This document shows, piece by piece, positions 43,828 to 51,421 of a DNA stretch of 64,000 bases. This DNA comes from Lactobacillus xylocopicola (GTDB lineage Bacteria > Bacillota > Bacilli > Lactobacillales > Lactobacillaceae): positions 1-64,000 of the forward strand of contig NZ_AP026803.1 of the NCBI RefSeq assembly GCF_033096005.1, given 5' to 3'. How positions within the stretch are numbered: position 1 is the stretch's first letter; each line of letters starts with the position of its first letter. The position numbers and the translations under genes are program-made. The notes beneath the pieces were generated by a model. That model did not search any database, was not told the DNA's origin, and worked only from the letters and a program-made list of their open reading frames with translations.

Positions 43828-44594
43828 AATACCGCTTGATTTTGTTCAAGATCGGACTTAAAAAAGGTCTCGCCTCGAAGTATGCTCTCTTGTTTTACCT
43901 CGTTTCTGCCTTAATTTCACTTACTGTGCAGTACTTCTTGTGGAAAGCCGTCTTAGCGGGTAAACCCGTGAGTGAATTTAAGCAAACATTTAGCTATCTG
44001 ATTTTGATGCAGTTATTAGCGATTTTGTTTCCTAAGACAAGTTATGATGTCGATGACAAGGTGCGCTCCGGTGATATTGCGCTTGATCTGCTCAAGCCGG
44101 TTACCCTGGCAACACAATTGTTTTGGGAAGGTGCCGGTTATTCGGTTGCCAAGTTGTTGATTGTGGGACTTGTGGACGTGCTTATCTACTTATGGGTTTT
44201 GGACTTTCAGGTAACGCTGATTATGGTCGTAATGGTAGCAGTAGCAGCGGCTTTAGCTTATCTTTTGTACTTTGAGTTGGAGTTGCTCCTTGGTCTATGG
44301 TCATTTTATGCTTATAGCATCTGGGGGATTTCAGCCTTTAAGGAGGCTATTCTGCTAATTTTGGCCGGTAATGTCTTTCCCGCCTACTTCTATCCGCAGG
44401 CGTTAAAAACCTTGGCGGCTTACCTGCCTTTTCAATATTCGTTTGGAGCAGTTGGCCTGCTGGCGCAGCATCCGACGGTGCCCTTATTTGGCCAGATTAT
44501 TGTAATCCAGTTGCTCTACATCGCACTTTTTGCACTTTTGTTCAAGCTACTCTATCAGCATGCTGTCAGTGTAACGGTCATTCAGGGAGGTTAA
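43824..44594 (+). CDS. ABC-2 type permease of the second trio (1)
   Basis: 256 residues with about six helices. Equivalent in place and size to the permease at 19544; FSYLILMQLLAILFPKTSYD and VRSGDIALDLLKPVTLATQL correspond to the family's SGxIxxxLxKP loop. Coupled to the ATPase by ATGA overlap and followed by its partner after four bases. Confidence 0.87.
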   Translation: MKYRLILFKIGLKKGLASKYALLFYLVSALISLTVQYFLWKAVLAGKPVSEFKQTFSYLILMQLLAILFPKTSYDVDDKVRSGDIALDLLKPVTLATQLFWEGAGYSVAKLLIVGLVDVLIYLWVLDFQVTLIMVVMVAVAAALAYLLYFELELLLGLWSFYAYSIWGISAFKEAILLILAGNVFPAYFYPQALKTLAAYLPFQYSFGAVGLLAQHPTVPLFGQIIVIQLLYIALFALLFKLLYQHAVSVTVIQGG

Positions 44595-44598
44595 GTTA

Positions 44599-45375
44599 AT
44601 GCGCTATTTAAAACTACAATTGACCTATATGAAGGTCAACCTCAAATCTCTGGCGATCTATGACCTTGATTTTTACTTTGCAATTGTGGGGATGATTATT
44701 CAGAATGTGCTAAATATTGTAGCGCTTCGCTTTATTTTTAATATTGTTCCGCGCATTAAGGGGTATAGCTTTGACCAGCTTCTGCTGACCTATGCACTAG
44801 CGACGCTGGCTTGGTCAATTTTTCGCTGCTTCTTTATTAATGCGTTGAATATTTCTGATTACATTCACAAGGGTTCGCTTGATACCATTTTGATCAAGCC
44901 TGTCAACCCGCTTTTTCAGCTGATTAACGAGCGGGTTGATGAGGATTCCTGGGGAGACTTGTTGGTGTCGTTACTATTATTAGTGCTTGTCGACAGCCGG
45001 CTGCATAATCCCTGGTATATTACCGTAATGTTTATTTTTATAGCCATCTTCACCTCGCTGATCTTTTTAAGTTTGGCTGTTTTGGGTAATTTGGTGTCAC
45101 TATTTTCAAACGGTCTTTCCGATTTAGCTGAAACTACTTTTGACTTCTTTGAAATGAGCAAGTATCCGTTAGCAATTTATTCGGGTGGGTTAAAATTCAT
45201 TTTGACCTTTATCCTACCGCTCGGTTGGGTAGCATCAATCCCCCAGGAGCGTATCGCCCAACGTCATGAATGGGGCTGGTTGGCCATTATTCCGGTCGTC
45301 TGCCTGGTCTTTTTTGTACTCATCTACCAATTATGGCGCCTGTTTCTAAAAAAATACCAAAGTACTGGAAGCTAA
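44599..45375 (+). CDS. ABC-2 type permease of the second trio (2)
   Basis: 258 residues, same length as the permease at 20296. It has LDTILIKPVNPLFQLINERV and FILPLGWVASIPQERI near the end. With 42883 and 43824 it forms one complete exporter. No peptide or modifying gene accompanies this copy. ATG follows GGAGG. Confidence 0.87.
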   Translation: MRYLKLQLTYMKVNLKSLAIYDLDFYFAIVGMIIQNVLNIVALRFIFNIVPRIKGYSFDQLLLTYALATLAWSIFRCFFINALNISDYIHKGSLDTILIKPVNPLFQLINERVDEDSWGDLLVSLLLLVLVDSRLHNPWYITVMFIFIAIFTSLIFLSLAVLGNLVSLFSNGLSDLAETTFDFFEMSKYPLAIYSGGLKFILTFILPLGWVASIPQERIAQRHEWGWLAIIPVVCLVFFVLIYQLWRLFLKKYQSTGS

Positions 45376-45407
45376 AAATGCAGTAGTCATTTGACTACTG
45401 CATTTTT
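45374..45407. terminator. Bidirectional terminator
   Basis: A perfect 16-bp stem, AAAAATGCAGTAGTCA with TGACTACTGCATTTTT and a two-base loop, between the converging permease and CMD genes. Confidence 0.92.
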
Positions 45408-45418
45408 ATCAACCAAAG

Positions 45419-46120
45419 TTATTTGCTTTGGCTGACTGCTTGATGGATAACCTGCACACTGTTGATGACCAGGGGAAAGCCAATGTAAGGTAGCAACTGG
45501 ATAGTTGCCCAAACCAGCTCGCTTTCACTGTTACCAGCCCTCAGACTGCCTCGCGCGTGGGCCTTGATTTGAAAGTCAACGTTTAGGGTGATGAGGGCGA
45601 GCAATTCATAGCGTTCGCGGTCACGCACGTCTAAGCGGCTACGGTTATAAAAGTCATTGAAGAAATGGTTGGTCAGTGCCTGGGGAACAAAGTCGCCTGC
45701 TTCGTCAGGCAAGTCTTTTAATAAGTTCTTGATTTCAGTACCATATAAGTCTGCTTGAATACTAGCACCATAATTCTCATCTGCATTAGTAGCGCTCGGG
45801 CTGGGTCTGAATTGATGCTTAGTCAAGACCGCTTGAATTGCCGGTAGTGCCTGTTGCACCTTAAGGGTTCCGGCAACTGGAGTTAGCTGGTAGACCACCT
45901 CCAGTAAGATCTCCGGCTCAATGCCAGCAGCCAAGCAGGTTTCAACTTGGTCAGCGAGTGCTGTAGTTATTCCCTGGGTAATACTTGCAATTATCGGAAT
46001 CAGTACCCGATCTTTGTGCAAGTGGCTAGCACAATTAGTGTTCACATCAGCCAAAAATGATTTGATTAAGTCATGATATTGCATTTCAATTTCTGTAGTC
46101 AAAATAAAACCTACTTTCAT
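45419..46120 (-). CDS. Two-domain carboxymuconolactone decarboxylase-like protein
   Basis: About 233 residues from ATG 46120, with two CMD repeats: one around AAGIEPEILLEVVYQLTPVA, a second around LITLNVDFQIKAHARGSLRA. No CxxC motif. A second candidate start lies at 46084; neither has a strong ribosome site. The open frame extends upstream into the LysR gene but that part is not needed. Substrate unknown; probably controlled by the LysR protein encoded just before it. Confidence 0.85.
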   Translation of the reverse strand: MKVGFILTTEIEMQYHDLIKSFLADVNTNCASHLHKDRVLIPIIASITQGITTALADQVETCLAAGIEPEILLEVVYQLTPVAGTLKVQQALPAIQAVLTKHQFRPSPSATNADENYGASIQADLYGTEIKNLLKDLPDEAGDFVPQALTNHFFNDFYNRSRLDVRDRERYELLALITLNVDFQIKAHARGSLRAGNSESELVWATIQLLPYIGFPLVINSVQVIHQAVSQSK

Positions 46121-46145
46121 AATAAGATAGTCAGTATAATCGATG

Positions 46146-47036
46146 CTAAGCCGATCTGCTAGTAAAGAGGGTGTCCTTAAGTCGTTTAATGAATAGTTCA
46201 GCAACCGGTGAGAGGCTGACTTCTTGCTTCCAAGCCACCTTGACGGACTGGCCCAATGCAGGGGTCAAGTGCTTAAAAACTAGCCCGGATTCCTGCGACG
46301 TATCAGCCAGATTGTCCAAGGCGAACATTAGCGCAGCATGATTTTTGACCATCATTGTACCATTGAAGTAGAGGTTATAGGTACCAATGAAGTTGACGCA
46401 GGAAGAATAATTACCGAGCCAATTCTGGAAAATTTGTAAGGTTTGGGCTTGTTGGGAGTTGAGGACTGACCGACAAACTAGGTCTTGTGGCCTAATTGTA
46501 CTCTTCTGGGCTAATGGATCATCAGGGCGCATTAAGACACCCCAATCGTCTTTTTGAGGCAGGGTAAGAGAGGCGTAGTTATTGAGGGGCACATCACCAA
46601 TGATAATAGCGAAGTCGGCGTCACCGCTATTTAATTTCTGTGTCGTGTAGTGGTAATCGCCACTGAGCAAGTGGATTTTTACGGTAGGATGGTCTTTGAT
46701 AATACTGCTGATGACATTCATAACGGGCTGCATGCCGCTGCTTTCGCCTGCGGCAATGGTCAAATCGCCGCTGACAAAGGAAGTTGATTGCAGGTCATTC
46801 TTGGTTTTAGCGGTTAGTCCGAGGATTTTCTGGGCTTGTCCTAACAAATATTGGCCATCGGGGGTTAGGGTTAAATGCCGCGTCTTGCGGTTGAATAATT
46901 TGACCCCTAGTTCAGTCTCAAGGTCAGAGATTTGCCTTGATAGAGCAGGCTGGGAAATCAACAATTTAGTGGCAGCGCGGGTCATGGTTTCCTCTTGGGC
47001 AACCGCTACAAAATAATTTAAAACTCTTAGTTCCAT
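46146..47036 (-). CDS. LysR-family transcriptional regulator
   Basis: About 296 residues from ATG 47036 behind GGAAAAA. Winged helix LRVLNYFVAVAQEETMTRAA and LISQPALSRQISDLETELG, then the ligand-binding domain with SGDLTIAAGES. Upstream frame to 47159 is not part of the gene. Lies 25 bases before the CMD gene on the same strand, a two-gene unit. Confidence 0.92.
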   Translation of the reverse strand: MELRVLNYFVAVAQEETMTRAATKLLISQPALSRQISDLETELGVKLFNRKTRHLTLTPDGQYLLGQAQKILGLTAKTKNDLQSTSFVSGDLTIAAGESSGMQPVMNVISSIIKDHPTVKIHLLSGDYHYTTQKLNSGDADFAIIIGDVPLNNYASLTLPQKDDWGVLMRPDDPLAQKSTIRPQDLVCRSVLNSQQAQTLQIFQNWLGNYSSCVNFIGTYNLYFNGTMMVKNHAALMFALDNLADTSQESGLVFKHLTPALGQSVKVAWKQEVSLSPVAELFIKRLKDTLFTSRSA

Positions 47037-47151
47037 AATATTTTTCCAATTCCTTGTCTGCATTTTAGTTGATAGATGGATATGACTAGTATATGTGAGC
47101 TTGCAACGCCGCTTGATTCCACGTGAAACAATTATTGGGTGACCATACCGG

Positions 47152-47194
47152 AAAAGCACCTGGCTCTTTTTAAGGGTAACAGGTGCTTTTTTTA
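47152..47194. terminator. Terminator between SDR and LysR genes
   Basis: AAAAGCACCTG pairs perfectly with CAGGTGCTTTT; the loop is about 17 bases. It ends the minus-strand SDR transcript. Confidence 0.82.
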
Positions 47195-47213
47195 GCGGAG
47201 AGGTGCTAGATAA

Positions 47214-47954
47214 CTAAATTCCTTGGCCAGTTGGTCTGACGAGAATTTCGTTGATGTCAACGCCTTCTGGTTGGTCCATCATAAAGATGGCAGCGCGGGC
47301 AACGTCTTCAGCGGCCAAAGAACCGTTTGGTGCCTGGTTGGAACGCTCATAGAGATCTCTAATTTGATCGTCCTCGGTCGTTGACAGCAGGTTAGTGCGA
47401 ACCGCGCCAGGCGAAATAGTCCCAGTCTTAATCCCGTTATTGTGTTCTTCCTGACGTAAGCCCTCCATGATGGCCCGGACGGCAAACTTGCTGCCATTAT
47501 AGACAGCAGATCCAGGATAGAGGACGTGTCCCGCCACCGAATCCGTTGCCATAATAAGCCCGTGTCCCTGTTCTTTCATGAGCGGCAAAGCTGCTGCAAT
47601 CCCGTTTAGGACCCCCATCACGTTAATATTCAACATCTTTTGCCAGCTGGCAGTTTTAGCCTCGATGAGGTTGCCCTGAGGCATAATTCCCGCATTGTTG
47701 TATAACACGTCAAGGCGGCCAAAATTATTGATTGCCAGGTTGATGAGGGCCTTGACTTGGTCCGGTTGGGTTACATCGGTTACCTGATACAAGATATTTT
47801 CACTTTGAGTCGCTGCTACGACCTTTTGCAGGTCAGCTTCTTTGCGAGCACCAATGACTACCTTGGCACCAGCTTCAACTGCCAGTTTAGCAGTAGCTGC
47901 ACCTATCCCGGAAGAGCCACCAGTAATCACAATTACCTTGTTTGTTAAACTCAT
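47214..47954 (-). CDS. Short-chain dehydrogenase/reductase
   Basis: 246 residues. Classical SDR: cofactor motif TGGSSGIGAAT (about 11-21), NNAG at NAGIMPQ, catalytic YNGSKFA (Tyr/Lys) and PGAVRT. NAD(P)-dependent oxidoreductase of unknown substrate. The gene is divergent from a MerR regulator with a MerR-type promoter between them, so it is the likely target. Confidence 0.93.
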   Translation of the reverse strand: MSLTNKVIVITGGSSGIGAATAKLAVEAGAKVVIGARKEADLQKVVAATQSENILYQVTDVTQPDQVKALINLAINNFGRLDVLYNNAGIMPQGNLIEAKTASWQKMLNINVMGVLNGIAAALPLMKEQGHGLIMATDSVAGHVLYPGSAVYNGSKFAVRAIMEGLRQEEHNNGIKTGTISPGAVRTNLLSTTEDDQIRDLYERSNQAPNGSLAAEDVARAAIFMMDQPEGVDINEILVRPTGQGI

Positions 47955-47985
47955 TTAAAAGTTCCTCCTTTTTTGCTATAGTTAA

Positions 47986-48016
47986 ACTGTAAAACTTAAA
48001 GTTAAGGTTAAGTCAA
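47986..48016 (-). promoter_or_regulatory. MerR-type promoter of the SDR gene
   Basis: Minus strand: -35 TTGACT (48016-48011), 19-base spacer, -10 TACAGT (47991-47986). The spacer contains CTTAA and TTAAG around AGTTAAGG, a dyad. The 23 bases around it match the promoter at 49932-49962 at all but one or two positions, so both should answer to the same regulator. Confidence 0.82.
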
Positions 48017-48033
48017 GAAAAATGGAGGAAAAA

Positions 48034-48387
48034 ATGAAAATTTCTGAAGTGGCAGAAAAAGTTGAGTTGACACCGGTAACCCTGCGATACTATGAAAAAG
48101 TTGGCTTGTTGCCAAATGTCAAAAGAAAAAATGGTGTACGCCACTTTGCTGAAAGTGACTTGGAGTGGATTAATTTCATCAAATGTATGCGCCAAGTAAA
48201 GATTCCGGTTAAGGACTTGGTTGTTTACACCGAGCTCTTGCAGCAGGGTACTGATACCAAGCCGCTTAGACGACAAATTCTGGTTGACGAATTACACCGT
48301 CTGGAAGAAGATAAACGGACTATCCAACAATCCATCGAGCGTTTGAAAGCTAAAATCGATCTGTACGATCAGGGCAAGATTAAGTAA
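48034..48387 (+). CDS. MerR-family transcriptional regulator (2 of 4)
   Basis: 117 residues from ATG 48034 behind GGAGG; an ATG at 48022 overlaps that ribosome site. KISEVAEKVELTPVTLRYYE and LEWINFIKCMRQVKIPVKDL, then a coiled coil. No Cys sensor motif. Divergent from the SDR gene. Confidence 0.92.
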   Translation: MKISEVAEKVELTPVTLRYYEKVGLLPNVKRKNGVRHFAESDLEWINFIKCMRQVKIPVKDLVVYTELLQQGTDTKPLRRQILVDELHRLEEDKRTIQQSIERLKAKIDLYDQGKIK

Positions 48388-48390
48388 GTT

Positions 48391-49251
48391 CTACTTGGAC
48401 CAAAGGAACTTAATCAGTACGCGATCAACTTGTTCATTTTCATGTAGCTTACTGTGTTGAGCATTAGGACCATGAAATTCTTTTTCTTGGTAAGAGCGAG
48501 CCCGTGAACCAACTAGGTAGCGCAGCGTCCGGGATGAGTTAATAGGTACAGTGCCGTCACTGCCCCTACCCGTATCGCCGTAAATATTTAATACGCGAGC
48601 ATTGCGGGGAAAGTTCTGCCGCAAGCTTAGCAGTCGCCGGTAACTGGCGCTCATTTTTTGCGGTGAACCATTCTGATTAACTTTTAATGATGAGTTCGGC
48701 TCGCGAACAAGGCCATTATAGTGGCCAGCGATGGCTACTAGCTTGTTGAGCTTAGGCATCTTGCTGGTACCAAGGTTGTTGCGCAAGTAATAGATAATTT
48801 GCAAGTTACCCATCGAGTGTCCAACCAAGTTTATTTTTTTGAAGCGATACTTTTTTTGTAGCGCTGTTACGATTGCTTTAACGTAGCGGCTACTCTTGCT
48901 ATAAGCTTTTCCCGGATCACTTTCGCTGCCAGTAACACTTTTGTTGTTTTCCAGGTTAGCCTCAACGATGGGATTAACAGCGCCTTTTTTAATGGTGCCA
49001 ATCAACTTTACTTTTCCTGCGGGGCTAACATCGGCCCGAATAACGCTGTTGCTAGCGCCGTGGTTGCGCGCATAACGCACCATACTTTCCTCGGCATGGT
49101 AACTGCTGCCCCAACCGTGAACAAAAATAGTTGGTGTATCAATCTGCTTGGCTGAGTCTTGGTGAGAGTTATTGATTAGCAGGTAGGATAAGATTACAAG
49201 TAGAATTACGGCCGCGAGGCTGGTAATGGTGATTTTGCTTTTTTTGGTCAT
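48391..49251 (-). CDS. Secreted or membrane-anchored alpha/beta-hydrolase (DUF915)
   Basis: 286 residues. N-terminal helix (about 8-26) as anchor or signal; then PTIFVHGWGSSYHAEESM, nucleophile elbow LVGHSMGNLQIIYYL, and a catalytic His near HGPNAQHSKLHEN. Typical DUF915 protein of lactobacilli acting outside the membrane; substrate unknown. Ends four bases after the MerR stop, convergent. Confidence 0.88.
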   Translation of the reverse strand: MTKKSKITITSLAAVILLVILSYLLINNSHQDSAKQIDTPTIFVHGWGSSYHAEESMVRYARNHGASNSVIRADVSPAGKVKLIGTIKKGAVNPIVEANLENNKSVTGSESDPGKAYSKSSRYVKAIVTALQKKYRFKKINLVGHSMGNLQIIYYLRNNLGTSKMPKLNKLVAIAGHYNGLVREPNSSLKVNQNGSPQKMSASYRRLLSLRQNFPRNARVLNIYGDTGRGSDGTVPINSSRTLRYLVGSRARSYQEKEFHGPNAQHSKLHENEQVDRVLIKFLWSK

Positions 49252-49370
49252 TTTATTTCTCCGATAATTGTTTTTAAGATTGCAAGGTCATTATAGGGCT
49301 AATCCCGTTAACGACAAAATACTTGCTCTCAGTTGCTGTTAATAAGTTGGGGTCATAATTAAAGCCAGGG

Positions 49371-49886
49371 TTATAAAGCCAGTTTGACCGTCACATCTTT
49401 TTTACCCAGGATATTTTTCAAGTCGCTTTGACTGCTATTTATAATTCTGGCAATCTTGGTCAAACTCCAAGAATTGTGATCGTAATAAAGAGATAATTGG
49501 TTGCCCTGGTAAAGCGTAATGTCTCCTGGTTTGGTAGTCATTTGCTCGTTATTTTGTGGTAAAGACCAGGGTAAATCGCCGACTTTTTCGAAATTGCCAA
49601 AATCGTGAAATCTCAGCGTTAGGCTTTTCTTTTGCAATTTTTGGCTTAGTGCCTTGGCAGAGGAATTATCTGCCAACTTAGCAGTTAGAACTGTTTTACC
49701 AACTTTGATTTTTAAATACTGATTCATTTTTTTGGAGGACCTCTTGTTCTTTTTCACCTTTTTGGCGAGTGAAATGTCGCTGAACGGTGAATTTTTATTA
49801 TTTTGAGGTAAGGTGCCAAAGACCCTCACCCCGATAACTATTACCATAAATGTAGCGATGAAAAGCGCTACTTTTTTCTTTGTCAT
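49371..49886 (-). CDS. Membrane-anchored cyclophilin-like protein
   Basis: 171 residues. One N-terminal helix (about 5-25), then a basic Ser/Lys linker and the cyclophilin-like domain: KIKVGKTVLTAKLADNSSAK, FHDFGNFEKVGDLPWSLP, TKPGDITLYQGNQLSLYYD. Such proteins are common beside MerR genes in Lactobacillales; function unknown. Its MerR-type promoter matches that of the SDR gene. Confidence 0.87.
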   Translation of the reverse strand: MTKKKVALFIATFMVIVIGVRVFGTLPQNNKNSPFSDISLAKKVKKNKRSSKKMNQYLKIKVGKTVLTAKLADNSSAKALSQKLQKKSLTLRFHDFGNFEKVGDLPWSLPQNNEQMTTKPGDITLYQGNQLSLYYDHNSWSLTKIARIINSSQSDLKNILGKKDVTVKLAL

Positions 49887-49931
49887 GAAGTATACCTCCT
49901 CGTTAGGTGATTAATTTTGGGGTTGAATAAA

Positions 49932-49962
49932 AATATAGACCTTATAGTTAAGGTTAAGTCAA
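49932..49962 (-). promoter_or_regulatory. MerR-type promoter of the cyclophilin-like gene
   Basis: Minus strand: -35 TTGACT (49962-49957), 19-base spacer, -10 TATATT (49937-49932). Spacer TTAACCTTAACTATAAGG is nearly that of the SDR promoter. Confidence 0.82.
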
Positions 49963-49993
49963 CTATAAAGTGAAAAATATTACTCAAAATAGA

Positions 49994-50059
49994 TTGACAT
50001 ACTAAGTTATTAAAAGTACACTATTTGTGACCGTATGACTAAAATATAATTTTTGGTCA
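49994..50059 (+). promoter_or_regulatory. Promoter and candidate TetR operator
   Basis: -35 TTGACA (49994-49999), 17-base spacer, -10 TACACT (50017-50022), upstream of the tetR-ABC genes. TGACC (50028) and GGTCA (50055) form an inverted repeat just downstream that could be the TetR site, though the arms are far apart. Confidence 0.65.
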
Positions 50060-50102
50060 TGAAAGAAAAATCGAATAAAAGTTAATTTATAAGGAGATAG
50101 TA

Positions 50103-50696
50103 ATGAGTAGAGGTTTTACTGAAGAAGAGAAAAAAGAACTAAAAGAACGATTAATTCAAGTATTTATTGAGGAATTAAATCATCAAAAAATAAGTTCAAT
50201 TAACATAGATGACTTAGTTAAAAAAGTTGGTATTGCCAAGGGCTCCTTTTATCATTTTTTCAAGTCAAAGGACGATCTTTTTGCAGAAGTGATTAATAAA
50301 ATTCAAGACAATATTATTAATAAGTCAACTTATCTTGCTGAGGAGGATAAACTTCCGGCCAAAGACAGACTAAAAAAGATCCTGCTTTACTTGGTTGCCA
50401 CTATTGGTCAATACCCCTGGATTAAACAATTATCTAATGTTGAATACGCCAAGCTAATTCGCCGCTTACCTGATGATGCAAAGGAAAAGCTACGGCAAAA
50501 AGACATTACGGATTTAACCAGAATTTTGGAGATTCTTAACTTAAAAACGGTTTATCCTTATGAAAACATTACCGTTATGGTTCAGATTATCTTTTCCTCA
50601 GCATTAAATAAAGACGATTATGGCGATAAATACGATGAATCAATCAAAATATTGGTTGACATATTAATTGATCATATTTTTACAGAAAGAAGATGA
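50103..50696 (+). CDS. TetR-family transcriptional regulator
   Basis: 197 residues. N-terminal helix-turn-helix with ISSINIDDLVKKVGIAKGSF and YHFFKSKDDLF; C-terminal ligand part unassigned. Heads a three-gene unit with an ABC ATPase seven bases later and an FtsX-like permease, which it probably represses. ATG follows AAGGAGAT. Confidence 0.92.
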   Translation: MSRGFTEEEKKELKERLIQVFIEELNHQKISSINIDDLVKKVGIAKGSFYHFFKSKDDLFAEVINKIQDNIINKSTYLAEEDKLPAKDRLKKILLYLVATIGQYPWIKQLSNVEYAKLIRRLPDDAKEKLRQKDITDLTRILEILNLKTVYPYENITVMVQIIFSSALNKDDYGDKYDESIKILVDILIDHIFTERR

Positions 50697-50702
50697 CAAA
50701 TT

Positions 50703-51413
50703 ATGACAAACAAGTCAATTATTGAAATGAGAGAAGTTTGTAAGATCTATCAAAGCGGTAATGAGCAAGTGTATGCGGCCAATAATCTTAATTTAAAGAT
50801 TACCGATGGGGAATTAGTAGTTATTGTTGGTGCCAGTGGTGCAGGTAAAACAACGCTATTAAACCTATTAGGAGGAATGGATACGGTTTCATCTGGTGAG
50901 ATTAACGTTAACGGTGTCATGATTAGTAATTATTCGGAAAAGAAGTTGTCGTTATACCGGCGTAATGATGTCGGTTTTGTCTTTCAATTTTACAACTTGA
51001 TTTCTAATCTGACGACGCTAGAAAACGTTGAATTTTCTAGTAGTTTTGCTAAGAATCCGCTCGATCCCCAAAAAATATTGCAAGAAATTGGGTTAGGTAA
51101 AAAGTTCGCTTCCTTTCCAACGGAACTTTCTGGTGGCCAACAGCAACGCGTTGCCATTGCCAGAGCAATTGCTAAAAATCCCCTTTTATTACTATGTGAT
51201 GAACCAACTGGTGCACTTGACTTTAAAACCAGTAAGGAAGTTTTAAGCCTACTGGCTAATTTTAATAAGACCTATCAAAAGACTGTCATTATTATTACGC
51301 ACAATTCGGTGCTTGCCCAAATGGCGGATAAGGTAGTTAAAATCAAAGACGGTAAAATTGCCAATATTGCTATCAATAAAAATAAAATGCCAGTCGAAAA
51401 ATTGGAATGGTAG
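50703..51413 (+). CDS. ABC transporter ATP-binding protein (MacB/LolD-like)
   Basis: 236 residues. Walker [19 protein letters not shown] is near 43-51, Q-loop FVFQFYNLI, signature [15 protein letters not shown], Walker [13 protein letters not shown]. Partner of the large permease that follows. Usual roles are peptide or antibiotic resistance and efflux. Confidence 0.93.
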   Translation: MTNKSIIEMREVCKIYQSGNEQVYAANNLNLKITDGELVVIVGASGAGKTTLLNLLGGMDTVSSGEINVNGVMISNYSEKKLSLYRRNDVGFVFQFYNLISNLTTLENVEFSSSFAKNPLDPQKILQEIGLGKKFASFPTELSGGQQQRVAIARAIAKNPLLLLCDEPTGALDFKTSKEVLSLLANFNKTYQKTVIIITHNSVLAQMADKVVKIKDGKIANIAINKNKMPVEKLEW

Positions 51414-51421
51414 GTGAGAGT

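Noticed and set aside
46123..46204. N-terminal extension of the CMD protein to 46204
   Set aside because: It would overlap the end of the LysR gene and adds residues unlike CMD proteins; ATG 46120 suffices.
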